From contig NZ_JAKGSG010000022.1 in assembly GCF_021568775.1 (NCBI RefSeq), positions 62,001 through 126,000 on the forward strand: 64,000 nt of DNA, written 5' to 3'. A program made the position numbers and the translations under genes. Origin of the DNA: Antribacter soli (lineage in GTDB: Bacteria > Actinomycetota > Actinomycetes > Actinomycetales > Cellulomonadaceae). The stretch's first letter is position 1; each line of letters opens with the position of its first letter. Shown in pieces: positions 1 to 8,706 of the stretch. The notes beneath the pieces are model-generated. The model searched no databases. It was not told the origin of the DNA and saw nothing but the letters and a program-made list of their open reading frames with translations.

Positions 1-1
1 C

Positions 2-1150
2 GGCCTGTGCATCTTCCTCGCGTACGCCACCACGGCGCAGGTGGCGCGGCTCAGCGGCGCGGGTCGCGAGGCCGAGGCGATGAAGGCCGGCATCGACGGC
101 CTGTGGCTGGCGCTCGCGCTGGGCGTCGTGCTCGCCGTCGCACTGGTGGCCACGGCCCCGCTGGCCGTGGACGCCTTGGGGGCGCAGGACGCCGTCGGGC
201 AGCATGCCGTGACGTACCTGCGCTGGTCCGCGCCGGGCCTGCCCGGGATGCTGCTGGTCCTGGCCACGACGGGCGTGCTGCGCGGGCTGCAGGACACGCG
301 GACCCCGCTCGTCGTCGCGACGGCCGGGGCTGTCCTCAACGCCGTACTGAATGTCGTGCTCGTCTACGGCGCGGGCCTGGGGATCGCGGGGTCCGGCCTG
401 GGGACGGCGGTCACGCAGCTCCTCATGGGTGCGGTGCTGGTGGCCAGGGTCGCCCGCGGGGCGCGGGCGCGCGGGGCGAGCCTGCGCCCGCACGTGTCCG
501 GCATCGGGGCGAGCGCACGGGCGGGCGCGCCCCTGCTGGTGCGCACCGTCTCCTTGCGCGCGGCGATCCTGCTGACCGTGCACGCCGCGACCGCGCTGGG
601 CCCGGTGACGCTCGCCGGTCACCAGGTCGTCAACAGCCTGTGGGCGCTGGCGGCGTTCGCGCTGGACGCGCTGGCGATCGCGGCGCAGGCGCTGATCGGC
701 CACGCGCTCGGGGCGGGCGACGTGGCGCGCGTCCGTGCGATCCTGCGCCGCACCGTGCAGTGGGGCGCCTGGGCCGGGGCGGCCGGGGGACTCGTTCTCG
801 CCGCTGCCGGCTGGTGGCTCGCGCCCCTCTTCACCGCCGACCCCGGCGTGCGCGTCGCCGTCGCCCTCGCGATGCTCCCGTGCGGTCTGCTCATGCCGCT
901 GACGGGCGTGGTCTGCGTGCTCGACGGGGTGCTCATCGGCGCGGGCGACGGTCGCTACCTCGCCTGGGTGGGCGTTGCGAACCTCGTCGCGTACGTCCCG
1001 TTCGTCCTCACGCTTCCGCTCTGGGTGCCCGACGGCGGCGCTCGCCTCGCGTGGTTGTGGCTCGCCTGGTCCGGGGTCTTCATGGGAGTCCGGACCCTGA
1101 CGACCGCCCTGCGCGCCCGGGGTGCGGGCTGGCTGGTCACAGGGGCCTGA
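2..1150 (+). CDS. MATE family efflux transporter (5' truncated by window edge)
   Basis: Multidrug and toxic-compound extrusion (MATE) exporter, expected to use a cation gradient to expel drugs or metabolites across the plasma membrane. The frame is open from the first bases, so the N-terminus lies outside the window. About 382 residues are visible, against roughly 440-450 for the family. The visible part has repeated hydrophobic segments with MATE-like features such as RGLQDTRTPL, near the end of the first bundle, and GHQVVNSLWALAAF in the second half. The family is secure; the substrate cannot be read from the sequence. It converges on the minus-strand regulator with 45 bp between the stops, which hold a small GC hairpin. 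Confidence 0.9.
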   Translation, partial: GLCIFLAYATTAQVARLSGAGREAEAMKAGIDGLWLALALGVVLAVALVATAPLAVDALGAQDAVGQHAVTYLRWSAPGLPGMLLVLATTGVLRGLQDTRTPLVVATAGAVLNAVLNVVLVYGAGLGIAGSGLGTAVTQLLMGAVLVARVARGARARGASLRPHVSGIGASARAGAPLLVRTVSLRAAILLTVHAATALGPVTLAGHQVVNSLWALAAFALDALAIAAQALIGHALGAGDVARVRAILRRTVQWGAWAGAAGGLVLAAAGWWLAPLFTADPGVRVAVALAMLPCGLLMPLTGVVCVLDGVLIGAGDGRYLAWVGVANLVAYVPFVLTLPLWVPDGGARLAWLWLAWSGVFMGVRTLTTALRARGAGWLVTGA

Positions 1151-1152
1151 CT

Positions 1153-1171
1153 GCGCGGGCTGCGCCCGCGC
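1153..1171. terminator. short GC hairpin between convergent genes
   Basis: Perfect 7-bp stem (GCGCGGG / CCCGCGC) with a 5-nt loop, lying between the stops of the MATE gene and the regulator. There is no U tract, as is usual in actinobacteria. It could serve either strand. Confidence 0.5.
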
Positions 1172-1195
1172 CGGGCGCTCCGCGCACTGGACGGG

Positions 1196-1909
1196 CTACA
1201 CCGGGACCATGAGGCGGTAGCCGACCCCGCGGACCGAGGCGACCTCCAGGCCGCGGACGGGCCGCAGGCGCTTTCGTAAACGTTTGACGGCGGACGTCAC
1301 CGGGTCTGGGTCGCCGAGGTAGCCGGTGCGCCACACGTGCGCGGTGAGCTCGGCGAAGGACCACACGCGGTCCACCTCCGAGGCGAGGGTCGCCAGCAGG
1401 TCGAACTCGCGCACGGAGAGGTGGACGTGCTGGCCGTGGACGGTGACCTCGCGCGTGGCGAGGTCCACGGAGAGGGGCCCTCGGACGAGCGGCGCCGGGC
1501 GGATCACGGGGATCGCCTCGGTCGCGGTGAGGACTCCGGCCCGGGCGCCCCGGGGCATCGCCTGCGCGGTGTACGCGGTCTGCGCCGCGTACGGCTGCGC
1601 CCCGTACGCCTGCGCCGGGTACGCCTGCGCCGCGGCCGCGGTCGCGGCCGCGGACGCTGCGGCGACGTGGCGGCCGGACGGCCGGGGCGGCGGTGCGGCG
1701 GGGACCACGCTCGCGGCGCTCGGGGCAGGCTCGCGGTACGGGCGCGCAGCGGGCGGCCCGAGGAGCGCGCGTGCGCCGTCGGTGTCGGCGGTGGCCAGCA
1801 CGACCGACTGGCCGCGGAGCAGCCGGGCGATCTCGCTGACGAGATGTAGCGGCAGCCCGACGCAGACGACGTAGCTGCCGTCGGTTCCCACAACAGGTTC
1901 GCGCGCCAT
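1196..1909 (-). CDS. orphan winged-helix (OmpR/PhoB-type) transcriptional regulator
   Basis: Predicted DNA-binding protein of 237 aa. The start at 1909 is chosen because AGGAGGG lies 7 nt upstream; longer frames upstream lack this. The C-terminal ~95 residues are a Trans_reg_C winged helix (LSVREFDLLATLA, then SAVKRLRKRLRP and VRGVGYRLMVPV at the very end). The N-terminal ~60 residues (VCVGLPLHLVSEIARLLRGQ) look like a degenerate sensing or receiver-like segment with no clear phosphorylatable Asp. Between them is a low-complexity Ala/Gln/Tyr/Pro linker with repeated QAY-type triplets around residues 110-140. No kinase is adjacent. It may be autoregulated through dyads upstream (1989-2034). 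The target genes are unknown. Confidence 0.75.
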   Translation of the reverse strand: MAREPVVGTDGSYVVCVGLPLHLVSEIARLLRGQSVVLATADTDGARALLGPPAARPYREPAPSAASVVPAAPPPRPSGRHVAAASAAATAAAAQAYPAQAYGAQPYAAQTAYTAQAMPRGARAGVLTATEAIPVIRPAPLVRGPLSVDLATREVTVHGQHVHLSVREFDLLATLASEVDRVWSFAELTAHVWRTGYLGDPDPVTSAVKRLRKRLRPVRGLEVASVRGVGYRLMVPV

Positions 1910-2349
1910 GGACCCACCCTCCTGAGGACCGGAACAACCTGGTGTGCGCGGCCCCCTCATCGCAGAGCCGATGGACAGTGTTATCACGAACGGTGCCGTT
2001 TGCATCACCGCCTCGTTACTCTTTCGTGACGAGGTGTAGTTGGCGTAAAGACGCCGGTGTCGGCATCGCGCCGGGCTGCGGGTGAAGTTCCGAAACCCCT
2101 GGCCTGGCGAGACGGCCGGGCGAAACATGTGGCCCACCGGGTTCCGGCCCGCACGACCGGACCTGGAGTGGACGGCCGGAGCGGCAGACCGTAAAGCGCC
2201 CGCAAATCGCCCGGCAACTGACCGCATCCTGACCGGGACGCAACCTTGTTGCCCAGGGCATCGGAAGCGACGGTGGAAACCGGCCCACGACCGTGGGCCA
2301 CCGCACGCGTGCCCTGCCCACCGGTGGGCACGCCGGCAATGGAGGCCCC
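1910..2349. promoter_or_regulatory. 440-bp divergent intergenic region with two dyads
   Basis: No gene is seen here. It separates the minus-strand regulator from the plus-strand protease. It contains the interrupted palindrome AACGG-tg-CCGTT (1989-2000) and a 9-bp inverted repeat with one mismatch (2011-2019 / 2026-2034, CCTCGTTAC / GTGACGAGG, 6-nt loop). Both lie about 80-125 bp upstream of the regulator start and are plausible operator sites. No confident -35/-10 pair was identified. Confidence 0.4.
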
Positions 2350-5300
2350 ATGCACCGTCGCACCGCCCTCGCGCGGCGCGCGTCGATCGCTGTCTCAGCG
2401 ATCGTCGCGCTCGCCGCGACATCGGCGGTGAGCGTCGTACCAGCGCTCGCCGCACCGGCACCAACGACCCTGCATACCGACGTCATCAGGGACGCCGCGG
2501 ACAAGTTCACGTCAACGGCTCACGATCAGCTCGAGGCCGGCAAGGCCGACTTCTGGGTCAAGATGTCCGACACCGCCGATCTGGCCGCGGCGAAGGACAT
2601 CGCCGACTGGGGCGAGCGCGGCCAGTACGTCCACGACGCGCTCACCACGACGGCCCAGGCCTCGCAGGCGAGCACCCTCGCGGAGCTGGAGGCCGCCGGC
2701 GTCGAGTACGAGCCGTACTGGATCAGCAACCGGGTCCTCGTCAAGAGCGGCACGCTCGAGCTCGCGACCTCCCTCGCGGCGAGCGTCGAGGTCGAGGAGA
2801 TCCACGAGACCGTCACGCTCGAGATCCCGGAGCCGGTCGCCGTCGAGCCGTCCACCGCCGACGGCCCGAACGCGCCCGAATGGGGCCTTGAGGCGATCAA
2901 CGCGCCCGAGGCGTGGGCGATGGGCGCCACCGGCGCGGGCATCGTCGTGTCGAACAACGACACCGGCGTGCAGGTCGACCACCCGGCGCTCGCCGCGCAG
3001 TACCGCGGGAAGCAGGCCGACGGCACCATCGACAACAACTACAGCTGGGGCGACACGTCGAGCGCCTGCGGCGGCGCCCCCTGCGACTCGAACGGTCACG
3101 GCACCCACACCATCGGCACGATGGTCGGTGACGACGGCGGCTCGAACCAGATCGGCGTCGCGCCGGACGCGAAGTGGATCGCCGTCAACGGTTGCGATAC
3201 CTGCTCCGACGCCGACCTCCTCGAGGCGGGCGAGTGGATCGCCGCGCCGACGGACCTCGCCGGGCAGAACCCCGACGTGACCAAGCGTCCGCACGTCGTC
3301 AACAACTCCTGGGGCTACCGGGCCGCCGGGACCATCGACGACTGGTACTCGGACATCACGAGCGCCTGGGAGGCCGCGGGCATCTTCGGCGCGTGGTCGG
3401 CCGGCAACAGTGGCTCGGCCTGCACCACGACGTCGTCGCCGGGCGCCAACACGACCAGCTACTCGTCGGGCGCGTTCGACGCGAACGGCGCCATCGCGTC
3501 GTTCTCCTCGCGCGGTCCGGGCGAGGACGGGCTGACCAAGCCCAACATCGCCGCGCCGGGCGTCAGCGTCCGGTCGTCGATCCCGGGCAGCGGCTACGCC
3601 GCGTACAGCGGCACCTCGATGGCGGCTCCGCACCTCGCCGGAGCGGTCGCCCTGCTGTGGAGCTACGCGCCCTCGCTCGTCGGCGACATCGAGGAGACGA
3701 AGCGCCTGCTCGACGAGTCGGCCACCGACGTCGACAACACGACCTGCGGCGGCACCGCCGCGGACAACAACGTCTGGGGCGAGGGCAAGCTCGACGTCGT
3801 TGCCCTCCTGGAGCTCGCGCCGCTCGCGGCCGGTACCTTCTCCGGCACCGTGACGGGCGACGGCGGCCCCGTCGCGGGCGCGTCCGTCGCGTTCGACGGC
3901 CCCACCGACCGCACCGTGACCACGGGCGCCGACGGCGCGTTCACGGTGATGGTCGAGGCAGGCGACTACTCCGTCGCCGCGTCCGCGTTCGGCTTCGTCA
4001 GCGAGACGACGACGGCGACCGTCGCGGCGGAGGGCAGCACGACGGTCGACTTCGACCTCGTCGCGGCCCCGCGGTTCGCCGTCACCGGCACCGTGACCGA
4101 GTCCGTCACCGGCGGCGTCGTCGCGGGGACGGCCGTGACGCTGTCGCCGGGCGGCCTGAGCACGACCTCGGGCGCGGACGGCAGGTTCTCGTTCGCCGAC
4201 GTGCCCGCCGGTACCTACACGATCGGGACACCGGCCACCGCGTGTGCCGAGGCGTCCAGCGCCCAGGTCGTCGTGGACGGCGCCGAGAACGTCCCGCTCA
4301 GCGTGACGTTCAAGTACGACGACGGCGGCTACTTCTGCGCCGTGGGAGCCGGCTCCTACCTCCAGGGCGACACGCTGGTGGCGCTCACCGGTGACGACAG
4401 GTTCACGTCGGTGGCCATCCCGTTCGCCTTCCCGCTCTACGGCGCGGACTACAGCACCGCCTACGTCTCGACGAACGGCTTCCTGAACTTCCTGGCCGGC
4501 ACATCGTCGCTGAGCAACGGCGCGATCCCGAGCACGGCGGTCCCGAACGCCGCGCTGTACCCGTTCTGGGACGACCTCTACTTCGACGTGTCGGCGGGCC
4601 TCTACCAGGGCACCAGCACCATCGACGGCGTGCAGGCGTTCACGCTCGAGTGGCGCAACGTCCGCAAGTACAGCCCGTCGACCGACCGGCTGAACTTCTC
4701 GGTCACCCTGTTCGAGGACGGCAAGGTCGTCTACGGCTACGGGGACCTCACCGAGACCGCCACGGCCAAGGGCAGCTCGGCCACGGTGGGCCTCGAGAAC
4801 GCGACCGGCACCGTCGCGTCGCAGTACTCGTACAACAGCGCGTCGCTGTCCGACGGCGTGTCGATCACCTACGACCTCGCCCCGATGGGCACGGTCACCG
4901 GCGTGGTCAAGGACTACAACACCAAGGCGGCGATCGCGGGCGCGTCCGTGACCGTGACCGCGGCCGACGGCGACGCCAAGGTGCTCACCACCGGGGCCGA
5001 CGGGACGTACAGCGTCGATCTCGTGATCGGTCGCTACGGCGTCGTGTTCGAGGCCGACGACTACACCGCGATCTCCAAGGACGTGAACGTCACCGAGGGC
5101 GTCACGCTCACCACGAACGCCCAGCTCAAGGCCGGCCGGCTGGCCGTGAGCACCACGGCGGTCGGGGCCTCGCTGGCGATGGGCGGCTCCGTCTCCCGCA
5201 ACATCAAGGTCACCAACACGGGCTCCGCCCCGGCCGTGGTGAACCTGTCCGCGGGCGACGGCGGCTTCGGGATGCTCGGCGCCACGAGCACGGAGACCGC

Positions 5301-6432
5301 CGTGATCAAGGGCGTCGAGGGCACGGCCACCGTGCCCGGGTCGTCGAAGCCGGAGGCCGGCAGCGGCCTGGCGGTGCAGGGCTCGGCCGGCCTGTCCGGG
5401 TCGGGCTCCGGCGTGGCCGGCACCTCGGTGATGCCCGAGGCCGCGGCCGTACCGCTCGGCGAGGAGACGATCACCCACTCGGCCTCGCAGGCGATCGTGG
5501 CGAACAACTCGGTGGCGTGCACCAGCGGCAGCCAGACGCAGGACAACGCCTATCTGCGTACGTTCACGCTCGCAGACTTCGGCATCGACGGGGCGTTCGA
5601 CGTGTCGAGCGTGTCGTTCGGCGTCGAGGTGGCGGGCGTGGCGCAGCCGCTGACGGTGAAGCTCTACTCGCTCGACGGAGCACTGACCTACGCGAACATG
5701 ACGCTGATCGGCAGCGCGGAGGCCACGGTCGCGGCCGGCACGTCGGCGGCGATCGTGAACGTGCCGGTCGTGGGTTCGGTCCCGCAGGGTGGCACGCTCG
5801 CCGTGGAGATCGACGTCCCGGCCGGCGGTCGGCTCTTCATCGGCTCCAACGACGCGGGCCAGACCGCACCGAGCTACCTGCGGTCCGAGGCGTGCAGCAT
5901 CCCCGAGCCGACCGACACGGCCGACATCGGCTTCCCCGGCATGCACGTCGTCATGAACGTGTCGGGCAGCACCAGCGGCGGGGCGGGCGTCGAGTGGCTG
6001 GACGTCCAGCCGCCGACGTTCACCCTTGCGCCGGGCCAGGCCGTCACGGCGATCGCGACGATCACCGCCGCGGTGGACCAGCCGGGCACCTACACGGCCG
6101 CCATCGCCATCGGCAACGACACCCCGTACACCGTCGCCCCCGTCACCGCCACGATGACGGTCAAGGCGCCGGCCGGCTGGGGCAAGATCACCGGAACCGT
6201 CACGGGTGACGGCACGCCGCTCGACGGCGCGGTCGTCCACCTCGACGGCATCTCCTACGACGTGACGCTCCTGACCGACGCCGACGGTACGTACGCGTAC
6301 TGGATGCAGAAGTCGAACGCGCCGCTCCAGGTCACGGTCGCCGCGCAGGGCTTCATCCCGAAGACCGCCAAGGCGCAGATCGTCGCCGGCCAGACGACGG
6401 TCTACAACTTCGACCTCGACCCGCTCCCGTAA
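2350..6432 (+). CDS. large secreted S8 (subtilisin-like) serine protease, bacillopeptidase F-like
   Basis: Secreted endopeptidase of 1360 aa. The ATG at 2350 follows GGAGG by 4 nt and opens a signal peptide (RR-containing n-region, hydrophobic core, cleavage near PALA-AP, residue ~36). A propeptide follows, then the S8 catalytic domain with Asp204 (NNDTGV), His250 (NGHGTHT) and Ser423 (GTSMAAP). Spacing and motifs resemble bacillopeptidase F. Downstream are carboxypeptidase-regulatory-like beta-sandwich repeats at about residues 495-580, 580-660, 845-930 and 1275-1360. Between them are a cysteine-containing beta-rich region (~660-845) and a large beta-rich segment (~930-1270). There is no LPXTG or surface anchor, so it is probably released. 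It is much longer than a minimal subtilisin. The C-terminal modules probably bind substrate or the cell surface (inference). Confidence 0.92.
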   Translation: MHRRTALARRASIAVSAIVALAATSAVSVVPALAAPAPTTLHTDVIRDAADKFTSTAHDQLEAGKADFWVKMSDTADLAAAKDIADWGERGQYVHDALTTTAQASQASTLAELEAAGVEYEPYWISNRVLVKSGTLELATSLAASVEVEEIHETVTLEIPEPVAVEPSTADGPNAPEWGLEAINAPEAWAMGATGAGIVVSNNDTGVQVDHPALAAQYRGKQADGTIDNNYSWGDTSSACGGAPCDSNGHGTHTIGTMVGDDGGSNQIGVAPDAKWIAVNGCDTCSDADLLEAGEWIAAPTDLAGQNPDVTKRPHVVNNSWGYRAAGTIDDWYSDITSAWEAAGIFGAWSAGNSGSACTTTSSPGANTTSYSSGAFDANGAIASFSSRGPGEDGLTKPNIAAPGVSVRSSIPGSGYAAYSGTSMAAPHLAGAVALLWSYAPSLVGDIEETKRLLDESATDVDNTTCGGTAADNNVWGEGKLDVVALLELAPLAAGTFSGTVTGDGGPVAGASVAFDGPTDRTVTTGADGAFTVMVEAGDYSVAASAFGFVSETTTATVAAEGSTTVDFDLVAAPRFAVTGTVTESVTGGVVAGTAVTLSPGGLSTTSGADGRFSFADVPAGTYTIGTPATACAEASSAQVVVDGAENVPLSVTFKYDDGGYFCAVGAGSYLQGDTLVALTGDDRFTSVAIPFAFPLYGADYSTAYVSTNGFLNFLAGTSSLSNGAIPSTAVPNAALYPFWDDLYFDVSAGLYQGTSTIDGVQAFTLEWRNVRKYSPSTDRLNFSVTLFEDGKVVYGYGDLTETATAKGSSATVGLENATGTVASQYSYNSASLSDGVSITYDLAPMGTVTGVVKDYNTKAAIAGASVTVTAADGDAKVLTTGADGTYSVDLVIGRYGVVFEADDYTAISKDVNVTEGVTLTTNAQLKAGRLAVSTTAVGASLAMGGSVSRNIKVTNTGSAPAVVNLSAGDGGFGMLGATSTETAVIKGVEGTATVPGSSKPEAGSGLAVQGSAGLSGSGSGVAGTSVMPEAAAVPLGEETITHSASQAIVANNSVACTSGSQTQDNAYLRTFTLADFGIDGAFDVSSVSFGVEVAGVAQPLTVKLYSLDGALTYANMTLIGSAEATVAAGTSAAIVNVPVVGSVPQGGTLAVEIDVPAGGRLFIGSNDAGQTAPSYLRSEACSIPEPTDTADIGFPGMHVVMNVSGSTSGGAGVEWLDVQPPTFTLAPGQAVTAIATITAAVDQPGTYTAAIAIGNDTPYTVAPVTATMTVKAPAGWGKITGTVTGDGTPLDGAVVHLDGISYDVTLLTDADGTYAYWMQKSNAPLQVTVAAQGFIPKTAKAQIVAGQTTVYNFDLDPLP

Positions 6433-6454
6433 CCCGGTAGCCAGCCGACCAGCA

Positions 6455-6495
6455 CGACGAAGGCCCGGACCCCGAGGGGATCCGGGCCTTCGTCG
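6455..6495. terminator. 15-bp hairpin terminator after the S8 protease
   Basis: Perfect 15-bp inverted repeat (6455-6469 / 6481-6495) with an 11-nt loop, extendable across a 2-nt bulge by five more pairs. It begins 22 nt after the protease stop. There is no U tract. It lies between convergent genes and could act in both directions. Confidence 0.8.
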
Positions 6496-6514
6496 ACGTG
6501 CTACGCGGTCAGGC

Positions 6515-6637
6515 TGCGTTCCGCACTCAGGCGGAGCCGTGACCGCCTGAGCACTGCACTCCGCTACGGCCGAAGGCCCCGGACGAAAAGCATGTCCGGG
6601 ACCCTCGACCTACGTTGCGTTCCGCACTCAGGCGGAG
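6515..6637. repeat. 22-bp direct repeat duplicating the rplI 3' end
   Basis: The 22-bp sequence at 6515-6536 recurs exactly at 6616-6637. The second copy covers the last codons and the TGA stop of rplI. The first copy lies about 100 bp further downstream, where part of it pairs with an adjacent CCGCCTGAG to form a 9-bp hairpin (6526-6534 / 6543-6551). Confidence 0.8.
6578..6600 (-). terminator. hairpin downstream of rplI
   Basis: Perfect 7-bp stem CCCGGAC / GTCCGGG with a 9-nt loop, located 27 nt past the rplI stop on the minus strand. It is the probable terminator of the rpsF-ssb-rpsR-rplI operon, backed up by the hairpin at 6526-6551. Confidence 0.6.
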
Positions 6638-7077
6638 ACGACCTTCACCGCGATCTTCGCCGACACCTCAGGGTGCAGGCGGATCGAGACCTTGTAGTCG
6701 CCGGTCGTCTTGATGGACTGACCGATCTCGATCTTGCGCTTGTCGACCGACGGGCCGCCGGCCTCGGCGACCGCACCGGCGATGTCGCCGGTCGTCACCG
6801 CGCCGAACAGGCGGCCGGACTCGCCGGACTTGGCCTTCACGATCACCGTCTTGGCGGCGAGCGTGTCGGCGAGGGCCTTGGCCTCGTCCAGGGTGGCGAT
6901 CTCGCGGGCCTTGCGGGCCTTGCGGATCGCGGTCACCTGGGACTCGGCACCCTTGGACCACGGGGTCGCGAGCGACCGCGGGACGAGGTAGTTACGGGCG
7001 TACCCGTCCTTCACCTCGACGACGTCGCCGGGCTCACCGAGGCCGGTCACCTCGTGGGTCAGGATCAGCTTTGCCAT
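6628..7077 (-). CDS. rplI: 50S ribosomal protein bL9
   Basis: Large-subunit protein that binds 23S rRNA domain V at the base of the L1 stalk and helps frame maintenance. The 149 aa match the family length. The N-terminal L9 signature ([27 protein letters not shown], residues ~4-30) is followed by the long connecting helix and the C-terminal domain ending KIAVKVVSA. It is the last gene of the minus-strand rpsF-ssb-rpsR-rplI operon, 20 bp after rpsR. An AAGGAAGGG ribosome-binding site precedes the ATG. Its 3' end is partly duplicated downstream (6515-6536). Confidence 0.98.
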   Translation of the reverse strand: MAKLILTHEVTGLGEPGDVVEVKDGYARNYLVPRSLATPWSKGAESQVTAIRKARKAREIATLDEAKALADTLAAKTVIVKAKSGESGRLFGAVTTGDIAGAVAEAGGPSVDKRKIEIGQSIKTTGDYKVSIRLHPEVSAKIAVKVVSA

Positions 7078-7097
7078 GATTCTCGATCCCTTCCTTC

Positions 7098-7334
7098 TCA
7101 GCGGGCCGACGACGAGTACGGCAGCAGGGCCATCTCGCGGGCGTTCTTCACGGCCTTCGCGATCTGACGCTGCTCCTGCACGGAGACGCCGGTCACGCGA
7201 CGCGCGCGGATCTTCCCGCGGTCGGAGATGAACTTGCGCAGCAGAGCGGTGTCCTTGTAGTCGATCGCGTCGATCTTCACGGACTTGAGCGGGTTGGTCT
7301 TCTTCTTGGGCTTGCGCACCACAGGCTTCGCCAT
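7098..7334 (-). CDS. rpsR: 30S ribosomal protein bS18, cysteine-free form
   Basis: Small-subunit platform protein that binds 16S rRNA next to S6. The 78-aa sequence carries the conserved core [19 protein letters not shown] and the following [17 protein letters not shown]. The N-terminus is Lys-rich and contains no cysteine. It is therefore the zinc-independent (C-minus) paralogue type that actinobacteria use alongside or instead of a zinc-binding form. It lies between ssb and rplI in the standard operon; S6 is encoded upstream in the same unit. Confidence 0.98.
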   Translation of the reverse strand: MAKPVVRKPKKKTNPLKSVKIDAIDYKDTALLRKFISDRGKIRARRVTGVSVQEQRQIAKAVKNAREMALLPYSSSAR

Positions 7335-7426
7335 GGTGTTGCTCCTTCTTCAGGTGCCGCCCGGACCTCCGGCGCTCAGGGCGCCGGGCTCACGGACGAA
7401 GGTGATGAATCTGGGGTTGATGCCGG

Positions 7427-7996
7427 TCAGAACGGCGGCTCGTCCGAGAACGACCCACCGGACGACGCGGGGCCTGCCGTGGCCCACGGGTCGTCGTTGC
7501 TCTGGCCGCCACCGGACGAGCTGAAGCCTCCGCCGTAGCCGCCTCCGCCGCCGGCGTTACCGCTGCCGGCGCTGCCGCCACCGGAGAAGCCGCCACCGCC
7601 GTTGCCGCCGCCGAAGCCGCCGCCACCCTGACGCTGGGTCCGGGTGACCTTGGCCGACGCGTACCGCAGGGACGGACCGATCTCGTCCACCTGCAGCTCG
7701 ACGACAGTGCGCTTCTCGCCCTCGCGGGTCTCGTAGGAGCGCTGGACCAGGCGGCCCTGCACGATGACGCGCGTGCCCTTCGTCAGGGACTCCGCGACGT
7801 TCTCGGCGGCCTCGCGCCAGAGCGAGCAGCGCATGAACAGGGTCTCCCCGTCCTTCCACTCGTTGCTCTGGCGGTCGAACGTGCGGGGCGTCGACGCCAC
7901 CGTGAAGTTGGCCACCGCGGCACCCGCGGGGGTGAAGCGGAGCTCCGGGTCACCGGTCAGGTTCCCGACCACCGTGATGAGGGTCTCACCAGCCAT
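7427..7996 (-). CDS. ssb: single-stranded DNA-binding protein
   Basis: Binds ssDNA during replication, repair and recombination and recruits partners through its acidic C-terminal tip. The start at 7996 ([13 protein letters not shown]) is chosen for a GAGGAA site 7 nt upstream and family alignment. The 189 aa comprise an OB fold (residues ~1-110; [40 protein letters not shown]), a Gly/Ser-rich disordered linker (~115-170) and the canonical acidic-hydrophobic tail ending DEPPF. It sits between rpsF and rpsR, as in most actinobacteria. Confidence 0.97.
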   Translation of the reverse strand: MAGETLITVVGNLTGDPELRFTPAGAAVANFTVASTPRTFDRQSNEWKDGETLFMRCSLWREAAENVAESLTKGTRVIVQGRLVQRSYETREGEKRTVVELQVDEIGPSLRYASAKVTRTQRQGGGGFGGGNGGGGFSGGGSAGSGNAGGGGGYGGGFSSSGGGQSNDDPWATAGPASSGGSFSDEPPF

Positions 7997-8149
7997 GCCA
8001 ATTCCTCGATTCTCGTCGTCGACGCTCGCTGTGCCTGTGGTTGCGTGAGGGAATCCCACCACGACCCACTGACACCCGCCCGGCCTGGAGCCGGTCAGCA
8101 GACCGGCGTGTGGGCCGGTGCTGCGGCGCGGGGGCTCAGCTCAGCAGTC

Positions 8150-8440
8150 TCAGCGGGCGTCCGTGCGGAGGATCTTCGTGCGCAGGACGACCTCGTTGAG
8201 GCCGAGCTGGCGGTCGAGCTCCTTGGCGGTGTCCGCGGTGGCGGTGAAGTCGACCACGGCGTAGATGCCCTCGGACTTCTTCATGATGTCGAAAGCCAGG
8301 CGGCGACGACCCCAGATGTCCACCTTGTCGACGGTGCCACCCTCGGTCGTGATGACCGACAGGTACTTGTCGAGCGACGGGGCGACGGTGCGCTCCTCGA
8401 CCTCCGGGTCCAGGATCACCATCAGTTCGTACTGACGCAT
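8150..8440 (-). CDS. rpsF: 30S ribosomal protein bS6
   Basis: Small-subunit protein pairing with S18 on the 16S platform. The 96 aa begin [17 protein letters not shown] at 8440, with GAGGAGG 11 nt upstream; alternative longer frames lack family similarity. It carries the family core [20 protein letters not shown] (residues ~44-63) and ends with the C-terminal [11 protein letters not shown]. It is the first gene of the minus-strand operon with ssb, rpsR and rplI. Autogenous control by S6:S18 is known in other bacteria, but I cannot identify the leader structure here. Confidence 0.97.
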   Translation of the reverse strand: MRQYELMVILDPEVEERTVAPSLDKYLSVITTEGGTVDKVDIWGRRRLAFDIMKKSEGIYAVVDFTATADTAKELDRQLGLNEVVLRTKILRTDAR

Positions 8441-8562
8441 GTGTACACCCACCTCCTCTGGTCTCAGCGGCCACGGTCGTTCCGTGGCAGGAGGGTTACT
8501 TGCGTTCGCTGCGCCCGAGAGGGCACAGCAGCCCCTCATCCTACCGGACCCCTCCCAGACGT

Positions 8563-8620
8563 CGAGTGCGGGGTATCTGTCGGGTCGGACACGTCTGACC
8601 CGACAGATACCCCGCACTCG
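8563..8620. terminator. 24-bp perfect inverted repeat between ino1 and rpsF
   Basis: The arms at 8563-8586 and 8597-8620 are perfectly complementary over 24 bp, with a 10-nt loop. The element sits in the 266-bp gap between the ino1 stop and the rpsF start (both minus strand) and is the probable ino1 terminator. It is unusually long and has no U tract. Confidence 0.75.
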
Positions 8621-8706
8621 GCGGAGGGGCTCGCGGAAGGTGACCAGAGGTCAGCGCTCAGCGCCTTCTGGTCGCGGCAGACCTGCGCGCGCAAGCTCGC
8701 TACGGT

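Noticed and set aside
2293-2349. Upstream GTG as start of the S8 protease
   Set aside because: It would place 19 extra residues before a clear signal peptide; GGAGG is correctly placed for the ATG at 2350.
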